Assembly (NCBI GenBank): GCA_051873875.1
Contig: JBJEFI010000090.1
Span: 1 to 8,707, forward strand
Length of the DNA stretch: 8,707 nucleotides
Origin: JBJEFI01 sp051873875
GTDB taxonomy: Bacteria > Bacillota > Bacilli > Bacillales > Bacillaceae_G
Reading direction: 5' to 3'
In this document: one piece after another, positions 1-5,441 of the stretch
How the letters are laid out: every line of letters starts with the position of its first letter
Numbering within the stretch: the first letter of the stretch is position 1
Program-made: the position numbers and the translations under genes
The notes under the pieces: generated by a model
Told to the model about the DNA's origin: nothing
Databases searched by the model: none
Seen by the model: only the letters and a program-made list of their open reading frames with translations

Positions 1-2672
1 AAGACGAATTTTTTCTTATCTAAAGCCTTCTTTAATTCTCCTTTTTGAATACGGATATCGTAGCTATGCCCTTTTGATTCTGACGAGATTAATAGCTTAG
101 AAGCATAGAGGTATAACATATATTTAAAGCTCATAAATTTGAGCACTTTGTCTTTTTGTTTTTGTAAATCTTTATAATCTGGCGAATCTGCTTTAATGAT
201 GTAATAAAAGTTTTTATGCTTATTGTTTTCGTAGCAATGATTAAAGAAATGATAGCCGTTGTCTTGTGCTGTACTTGCTGATTTCTCATATCCTAACCAA
301 ATATCTTTTTTATCAAAGTAGCCTTTAAATAAGCTATATAAAACAAATGCTGCCTTTTCCTTTACTTTATAGCTCCATGTTTCATAATTTGCTCGTTCTC
401 GATAACAAAATGCTACTGCATTATCTTGCGTAACATATGGATAAATCATCGTTTTTTCATCAACAAGGTACTCATATTTTAAAATCTTATTATCTATTTG
501 TTTTCTAATTGCTTTTGTAGGGTTTTTTAGTTTCACATATACTTCATCATTGCCAATCGTTACAACGATGAAAATATCCCAATAAAATGGTTGAAGCTTA
601 TATTCATCTAAGTTCAATGTAAATGATACAAGAGAATTATTTTCTGTTACCTTCTTTTCAGTTACACCTATCTGATGTTCAATAAACGTTGCCTTGTTTC
701 GAAAACGTAGCTTTGCTGTATGAATTGAATAATTACTACATTCATTTATACTTAAATTGGCTTCTATATGAACAATATTTTTATTCATTTTAAACGTTGT
801 GATGTCTATTTTTGCTTTAAATCGTTCATTAAATAAATTAATCTCTGGTCTTATAACAATTGCTAATTCATTTTTGACGGATAAATATGGGGTAACAACA
901 TTGATTGCTTTACTTCCGTCTACTGTTACTCTTTTGATAGATGTGAAATATCGTTCATAAGTAGACTTGACCTGCTCGCTAAATAATCCAATCTTGCCTT
1001 CTTCAATTATATTTACACTTCGTAATTGCACATATACATCCCAGCGTGATTCTGTCTCTATATATTGATTCACAAATTTTGTCAGATCAAAATGAACAGA
1101 TACACCATTTTCTACTACAAAATCAATCGGATAAATTTCTTTTAACTTCCGATTTTCAAAGAAAATTCTTACTTCTTTATTCAGAATGAGTGCTGGATCT
1201 ACAAAGTCAAAATGGATGGAGGTATCATTTATTATTAAGTTCTCGATTTCTATCCATGTTGCTATTTTCTCATAGACTCTCTTTGTATAAACTTCTTCAT
1301 CCCCAATTAAAAATGCCAATTCGTTTCTGTCAGAAAGATACGTGATCACACTTACATCTTTACAAGGGTTCATTGGTTTCGTATAACGTTCAGAGGCTTC
1401 TTGTACCCAATTAGTTTTTTTGACGAACCAATTGATTTCAACTACTGCTTCTTGCTCTATCTTTTCCGTAGGCTCGACTAATGTACGAACACCTCCCGAA
1501 TAATCAATAGGCTCTATGTCATATGATTGCTTCATTTCGAGTTCTTCTAACTTAAGAATCAACTTCCAGTTATCTTCCATCTCCCAATTGCTCTTTTGAA
1601 AGATTTCATTCATACGAAAAGTAATAATCCCATTGTCATCTATTCCAACTGATTGGGCATTTAATTCCTTCACAATGCCTTTATCATTGTTATGCAGAAT
1701 AAATTGCTGCTTTTTGAATTGTTTTATCCGCTCAACTTGGCCTTCATCCATTAATAATTGAACTTCATGGGATGTGGTAATCATACGATTAAAATACAAC
1801 TTACTTTGTATTTGATTTTTTCCTGCTGCTTTATCTATCGTAAGCGCATTTCCTATATAAAATGAAATTTCGCCCTTAACCGTAACGTAAGGTAATAGAT
1901 AACAATTATCTTCTAACTTGATAGGATCATAATATTTATTTTCCCCAATACCGACAGAATCATCATTTATCCCTAATCGAAATCTATTTATTCTCTTTCC
2001 ATCTTTACATTGAAGATAAAGGTCATGCCGTTCATTTAATAGCCACTTATTATGGAAGAATACAAGTATTTCAACTGTATCCTCATTTCTATCTAATACC
2101 TCATACTTCAAAATCGTTACTCTTTGATTCTTTCTATTCACTGTTGTGACATACATGTTCTGTTGTATGTCTCTTTTCGGAAGAATCATTTTCATTCCTA
2201 TTTGTGTAAATTTCAAATCTAGTATTGTCTTATTTGAATCAATAATTGTAGCAAAGTTCTTCATGATAATGAGGCTATGTCCAAATACAATCCCTAGTTC
2301 TTTTCTCGTTGTTACATATGGAATCGCACTTCTTTTATAATCGATAATATAGCTATTTGTAGCATATCGTCCTGCAGCATCCCCTAATGGCAATTTCTCT
2401 AATGCAAGTCGATATGTATTTTCCTTCTTATCCATTAAATAAACATCGAGAATACCAACATCACTATCATCAAATTGCACCTTTGATAAAGAAAAAGATA
2501 AGGTTATCTCTCTTTCTCCCAATGAAATAGTTGCAGCACACTTCATACTAACTTTTGAATCTCGATTTACTAAATAAAAAGATACATCTTTTTCAAAAAC
2601 ACTATTTCTAGCTATTTTAATCTCTACTAAATCACGTCTAAGTTTATAGCTTATCAACTCTATTATTTCCAA
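1..2672 (-). CDS. Large modular TagF-like CDP-glycerol glycerophosphotransferase, C-terminus cut by window edge
   Basis: The frame is open without a stop from about 2693 to the left edge, giving 890 visible residues. The last 100 or so begin a TagF-type domain: WLGYEKSASTAQDNGYHFF at about 792-810, then FYYIIKADSPDYKDL. The family transfers glycerol-phosphate from CDP-glycerol onto a teichoic-acid-like acceptor at the inner membrane face. The catalytic His motifs lie beyond the window; comparison with the 491-residue paralogue suggests about 250 residues are missing, for a total near 1,140. The preceding 790 residues are beta-rich and repetitive: a PYVT/PYLS-like strand followed by an ELxI-like strand recurs at about residues 118, 261, 444, 595 and 745. 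No signal peptide or membrane segment is seen. The start is inferred: no ATG fits this frame, and the TTG at 2672 lies at good distance from AAAGGA at 2684-2689; the TTG at 2678 is the alternative. Family assignment is firm, start and acceptor are not. Confidence 0.88.
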   Translation of the reverse strand, partial: MEIIELISYKLRRDLVEIKIARNSVFEKDVSFYLVNRDSKVSMKCAATISLGEREITLSFSLSKVQFDDSDVGILDVYLMDKKENTYRLALEKLPLGDAAGRYATNSYIIDYKRSAIPYVTTRKELGIVFGHSLIIMKNFATIIDSNKTILDLKFTQIGMKMILPKRDIQQNMYVTTVNRKNQRVTILKYEVLDRNEDTVEILVFFHNKWLLNERHDLYLQCKDGKRINRFRLGINDDSVGIGENKYYDPIKLEDNCYLLPYVTVKGEISFYIGNALTIDKAAGKNQIQSKLYFNRMITTSHEVQLLMDEGQVERIKQFKKQQFILHNNDKGIVKELNAQSVGIDDNGIITFRMNEIFQKSNWEMEDNWKLILKLEELEMKQSYDIEPIDYSGGVRTLVEPTEKIEQEAVVEINWFVKKTNWVQEASERYTKPMNPCKDVSVITYLSDRNELAFLIGDEEVYTKRVYEKIATWIEIENLIINDTSIHFDFVDPALILNKEVRIFFENRKLKEIYPIDFVVENGVSVHFDLTKFVNQYIETESRWDVYVQLRSVNIIEEGKIGLFSEQVKSTYERYFTSIKRVTVDGSKAINVVTPYLSVKNELAIVIRPEINLFNERFKAKIDITTFKMNKNIVHIEANLSINECSNYSIHTAKLRFRNKATFIEHQIGVTEKKVTENNSLVSFTLNLDEYKLQPFYWDIFIVVTIGNDEVYVKLKNPTKAIRKQIDNKILKYEYLVDEKTMIYPYVTQDNAVAFCYRERANYETWSYKVKEKAAFVLYSLFKGYFDKKDIWLGYEKSASTAQDNGYHFFNHCYENNKHKNFYYIIKADSPDYKDLQKQKDKVLKFMSFKYMLYLYASKLLISSESKGHSYDIRIQKGELKKALDKKKFV

Positions 2673-2683
2673 AACCAACTCAT

Positions 2684-2689
2684 TCCTTT
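2684..2689 (-). promoter_or_regulatory. Ribosome binding site deciding a TTG start
   Basis: AAAGGA precedes the large modular gene. An ATG at 2683 follows it with no spacer and is in another frame that stops after six codons, so it cannot start the gene. Aligned to the AAAGGAGG consensus, the TTG at 2672 is 9 bases downstream and the TTG at 2678 only 3, which favours 2672. Confidence 0.55.
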
Positions 2690-2742
2690 GCTTCTTTTTA
2701 TCCTAACCGATATTGAGCAGAAGATGCATGTAGACTCCTACT

Positions 2743-2759
2743 ATGGAAGTTTCACTTTA
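2743..2759 (+). repeat. Direct repeat, left copy (ATGGAAGTTTCACTTTA)
   Basis: The same 17 bases occur exactly at 2886-2902. The bases before both copies are also loosely alike: TAGACTCCTACT on the left against TAGAAAACCCTCACTG on the right. This is longer than a 5-bp target duplication, so it may be the right end of a second, decayed repeat element abutting the intact one. Confidence 0.9.
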
Positions 2760-2838
2760 TCCCGCTCTAACTGACACTAAGATTCCCTCTTCAAAACTTA
2801 GCGAAAGCAATGAAGTTTAAGCGGGAGATAAGTGTCAG
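2760..2838. repeat. Interleaved inverted repeats with pseudoknot topology
   Basis: Stem A pairs TCCCGCT (2760-2766) with AGCGGGA (2820-2826), 7 bp. Stem B pairs CTGACACT (2771-2778) with AGTGTCAG (2831-2838), 8 bp. The arms alternate A, B, A', B', so the stems either form an H-type pseudoknot or are alternative folds. A third stem, AAACTT (2794-2799) with AAGTTT (2813-2818), nests inside both, and its loop holds GC-GAAA-GC, a GNRA-like tetraloop. The pairing is visible in the bases; that it folds as RNA is inferred. Confidence 0.7.
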
Positions 2839-2862
2839 TAATAGCCCGATTGGTTCAACTAA

Positions 2863-2889
2863 CCATCAGTAGAAAACCCTCACTGATGG
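2863..2889. repeat. 8-bp hairpin at the right end of the repeat element
   Basis: CCATCAGT (2863-2870) pairs perfectly with ACTGATGG (2882-2889) around an 11-base loop. On the minus strand it begins 11 bases after the stop codon of the 491-residue gene, where a terminator could sit. The 3' arm is followed by GTTAGTTG, not a U-run, so I treat it as part of the repeat element and not an intrinsic terminator. TGGTT (2851-2855) and AACCA (2861-2865) offer a competing short stem. Confidence 0.75.
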
Positions 2890-2902
2890 AAGTTTCACTT
2901 TA
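2886..2902 (+). repeat. Direct repeat, right copy (ATGGAAGTTTCACTTTA)
   Basis: This is an exact match to 2743-2759. Its last three bases, TTA on this strand, are the TAA stop codon (2900-2902) of the 491-residue TagF-like gene on the other strand, so the repeat boundary coincides with the end of that gene. Confidence 0.9.
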
Positions 2903-4375
2903 CATCCTATTTATATGTTCATAAATTCGTTTTCTATTTTGATTATCGATTGTACCAAAAAGCTGGTAACATTTTGCTTCTAGTTGTTCCTGGGGTAAAT
3001 TTCCGTCCATGATATCTTCTAATTGCTGAACTAACATATCTTCTTCTTGGATTACTTGTCCCAATTCCTCATACTTTATTTCATCTACTTCTGTATGATG
3101 ATTATGATGAGGATCAAATTGATAAAGAAGAACTGGTTTTTTCATATAAACAAAATCTGTTGCTACAGAAGAATAATCCGTTACTAATATTTGACTAGAT
3201 TTTAGTAAATCGGCAACATTCGCTTTTTCCTTATTTATTACCTTAATTCTATTTGTGTTTATTTGGAATAACTCTTCGAAAACTTGAAAATTATAATGCA
3301 AATAAAAAATCAAAGTCATATCATGTTTTTCAAGTAAAGCAATTAGTTGTTGATTATTTAACAAACGATTATATCGGTTAAAAAATTCACTTTTCTTAAA
3401 CAGTCCTTTGTCGTTGCGAGCTAGAGGTCTTCTCCATGTAGGCATCATTAAAATCTGCTTCTCTACTGAAAAAGTATGCAAATTATCAAATCGAGCTAGT
3501 CCTGTAACAATCACTTGGTTGTCTTTGTACCCTAATGTGTTTTTTATAATTTCCTTTTCCTTAGCTGAACTACAAAAAACATAATCAATCTCATAAATAT
3601 CGCTATGCATATACGGAGAAATGTTATGAACAATCATTCCATGCTGTAAACATACATTCTTTTTATCTTTTAAATACGGACCGAACAGCTTTTTAAACTC
3701 TTTTTTATCATTTGGCATTAAACTTTCATTCGTTGTCCAGGCACTTATATATTTTGTTGCTGCAAGCAAAAAGGCTTTATGTTTGAGAGATGAATGATAA
3801 ATAATCGTCTTATATTTCTTTACCTTATCTACATGAATAGAATCTTTCGTAATAACATAAAATATCTTCTTCTTTGGATCATTCTCTCTACAATATTTAA
3901 AAAATTCATAGCCATTATCCTCTGCTTGTGATGGTCTTTCCCCAATCAACCAAATTTCACGTCCATATAAAAACCGAATCACGTATGCTAGTAAAAGAAC
4001 CGTGGCTTTATAAGTATTTTCTTTTAGGTTTCTATTCCAAATTTCAATTCTTTTTCGTAGCGCTATGCATACTTGGTATAATTTCTTACTTGAGAAGTGA
4101 TTATATTTATTTATATATTCTTCATAATTCTTAATCTTATTTTCATGTTCTTTCAGCTGTGCTTGCGCCCTTAAAACTTCTAACGCTTCATGATAGTATT
4201 GCTTATTTATTAAAGAGACAAACAGCTTATACTCTTCCATTAATGTAGGAACCTGTTTTATCTGTTTGCAAATCTCTTCTATACTTCCAGTTAACCCCAT
4301 CTTTTTAAAATACATTCGAATATCTCGAACAACTTCTTCACTTACAGACTCAATTTCATCAATATTAGATGACAT
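2900..4375 (-). CDS. TagF-like CDP-glycerol glycerophosphotransferase, stand-alone
   Basis: This 491-residue protein transfers glycerol-phosphate from CDP-glycerol to a polymer or linkage unit (family knowledge). The Glyphos_transf domain spans about 140-491: WLIGERPSQAEDNGYEFF (142-159), LQHG with H245, TGLARFDN (291-298), MPTWRR (311-316), FYLHY with H360, and TDYSS (399-403), the CDP-glycerol-binding signature. H245 and H360 correspond to the two histidines known to be essential in Bacillus subtilis TagF. The N-terminal 120 residues are charged and helical, with no GT2 or beta module; residues 60-115 could be a coiled coil. Residues 122-138 are hydrophobic and may touch the membrane. The ATG overlaps the end of the upstream gene by 11 bases and has GGAGAG 7 bases upstream, so translation is probably coupled. 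It is paralogous to the C-terminal half of the 920-residue protein. It could prime a chain or extend it; the sequence does not say. Confidence 0.93.
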   Translation of the reverse strand: MSSNIDEIESVSEEVVRDIRMYFKKMGLTGSIEEICKQIKQVPTLMEEYKLFVSLINKQYYHEALEVLRAQAQLKEHENKIKNYEEYINKYNHFSSKKLYQVCIALRKRIEIWNRNLKENTYKATVLLLAYVIRFLYGREIWLIGERPSQAEDNGYEFFKYCRENDPKKKIFYVITKDSIHVDKVKKYKTIIYHSSLKHKAFLLAATKYISAWTTNESLMPNDKKEFKKLFGPYLKDKKNVCLQHGMIVHNISPYMHSDIYEIDYVFCSSAKEKEIIKNTLGYKDNQVIVTGLARFDNLHTFSVEKQILMMPTWRRPLARNDKGLFKKSEFFNRYNRLLNNQQLIALLEKHDMTLIFYLHYNFQVFEELFQINTNRIKVINKEKANVADLLKSSQILVTDYSSVATDFVYMKKPVLLYQFDPHHNHHTEVDEIKYEELGQVIQEEDMLVQQLEDIMDGNLPQEQLEAKCYQLFGTIDNQNRKRIYEHINRM

Positions 4376-5441
4376 GTATTAACTCTCCAACTTTCCTTAC
4401 CATTCTATATACTTTTATTAATAACGGACTACTCTCTCGCTTTAATTGGTTATATTGCTGGCTATATTCTTTTACTTGTATTTGCATATTCTCACTTTGA
4501 TGTAGAATCGTAACATATTGAATAACATCGTCATAATAGCCGCCCTTAAGTAAATCGAATATTCCGCCTATTTCTGGAGCAAGTTTTTTAGCAAACAAGT
4601 AATTGTAGTCTCTTATACAAAAGCTTATATACACTAACAGCTTTAACTGGTCTGAATATGCTTGATTTATAAAGTAGCTAGAACATAGCAATGAATGGAT
4701 TTCTTGAAGAATGACCATTTCATAATATTTTCGTAATTGATCTGCTAACAACTGATTCTTCATTTCATTTATGATATCTAAATGCAATTCCTTGCTACTG
4801 ACCTCTTCAACTAAACAACTAGTTTCTTTTGGAACATAGGATAATTTATGTGTTTGTATCCAAGCAGCTAAATAGAATTTTTTTCGATTTATTAATCGAT
4901 CGTCGACATCCAAGGCTAGCTTATTGTCTACAATGTACGCTTTTCGTATAATGCTATTTCCACTTGCGGCTACCGTATACAATAATTCCGGTGTTTTCTC
5001 TAAGGTCGCATTATAATAAAATTTCTTTAATCGCTCCTGTTCAAAAATAGACTGCTTCTGCTTTTTGTTCGTAGCGTTATTAACGATTGTACGATAACCG
5101 ACAACAACATCTGATTCATATTGTTCTGCTACGGCTATTAACTGCTGATAGCCATCTGAATCAATTACTTCTTGTTCCTCCAAAAAAGTAAGATACTTCC
5201 CTTTACATTCAGTTAATTGCTTATTCCATCCATCTAGTACGTCTAATTTGCCTTTGACTTCGATTAGTTTATATGTAAAACCAGCTAAGTAATCTACAAT
5301 TTCATTTGTCTGCTTTCCATTAAATAAGATAATTAATTCCAACTTATCTCTGTCAAAAGCTTGCGTTTTAAATGATAAAAGAGATAATTTCCAATTAAAC
5401 TCTGTCACTTTAACAAATACCGTCAGTACAATCTTAGACAT
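4365..5441 (-). CDS. Divergent GT2-fold glycosyltransferase-like protein, probably catalytically altered
   Basis: This 358-residue protein keeps the outline of a GT-A family 2 transferase: strand KIVLTVFV (3-10), LELIILFNG (34-42), KGKYLTFLEE (80-89), then GNSIIRKAYIVDNKLALDVDD (161-181), matching the acceptor-side segment of GT2 enzymes. The key residues differ. NDGSTD is replaced by FNGKQT (40-45), and the metal-binding LDADD of its neighbour is replaced by LEEQE (87-91). DVDD (178-181) may stand in for the ED catalytic base. The C-terminal 140 residues are helical, ending in a basic stretch (about 342-350). No membrane segment is clear. It starts 8 bases inside the end of the fusion gene, with GGGTGA 6 bases upstream, and overlaps the next gene by 11 bases, so the three are co-translated. 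It may be an inactive scaffold partner of the two TagF-like enzymes, or a transferase with unusual metal binding. The fold is probable; activity is unknown. Confidence 0.8.
   Translation of the reverse strand: MSKIVLTVFVKVTEFNWKLSLLSFKTQAFDRDKLELIILFNGKQTNEIVDYLAGFTYKLIEVKGKLDVLDGWNKQLTECKGKYLTFLEEQEVIDSDGYQQLIAVAEQYESDVVVGYRTIVNNATNKKQKQSIFEQERLKKFYYNATLEKTPELLYTVAASGNSIIRKAYIVDNKLALDVDDRLINRKKFYLAAWIQTHKLSYVPKETSCLVEEVSSKELHLDIINEMKNQLLADQLRKYYEMVILQEIHSLLCSSYFINQAYSDQLKLLVYISFCIRDYNYLFAKKLAPEIGGIFDLLKGGYYDDVIQYVTILHQSENMQIQVKEYSQQYNQLKRESSPLLIKVYRMVRKVGELIHVI
4383..4388 (-). promoter_or_regulatory. Ribosome binding site GGAGAG inside the upstream gene
   Basis: GGAGAG lies 7 bases before the ATG at 4375, within the last codons of the 358-residue gene. 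It supports that start and translational coupling across the 11-base overlap. Confidence 0.75.

Larger units (their letters stand above)
2743..2903. repeat. bcr1-like interspersed repeat of the Bacillus cereus group, with flanking partial copy
   Basis: This non-coding stretch fills the gap between the 491-residue TagF-like gene and the large modular TagF-like gene. The core is about 2761-2898, with TTTAT (2756-2760) on the left and TTTAC (2899-2903) on the right, like a 5-bp target duplication with one change. It contains several strong inverted repeats (listed separately). I recall bcr1 as a repeat of about 155 bp, restricted to the B. cereus group, with conserved RNA secondary structure and TTTAT target sites; length, flanks and folding all fit. 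The name is from memory, not a search. No protein is encoded, so any movement would need a transposase supplied from elsewhere. Confidence 0.65.

Noticed and set aside
2146..2340. Plus-strand open frame of 64 codons
   Set aside because: It lies wholly opposite the modular TagF-like gene, has no convincing ribosome binding site, and its protein is low-complexity hydrophobic, as expected of an antisense shadow.
2690..2742. Promoter for the large modular gene (TAGGAT as -10)
   Set aside because: No acceptable -35 hexamer lies at 16-18 bases, and the -10 match is weak and too close to the start codon.
2863..2889. Intrinsic terminator after the 491-residue gene
   Set aside because: The hairpin is real but no U-run follows it on the minus strand, and it belongs to the repeat element.
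2743..2903. CRISPR array
   Set aside because: There are only two exact repeats of 17 bp, separated by a structured 126-bp segment; no regular spacers and no cas genes.
3928..4134. Plus-strand open frame of 68 codons
   Set aside because: It lies antisense to the 491-residue TagF-like gene, whose family motifs are clear.
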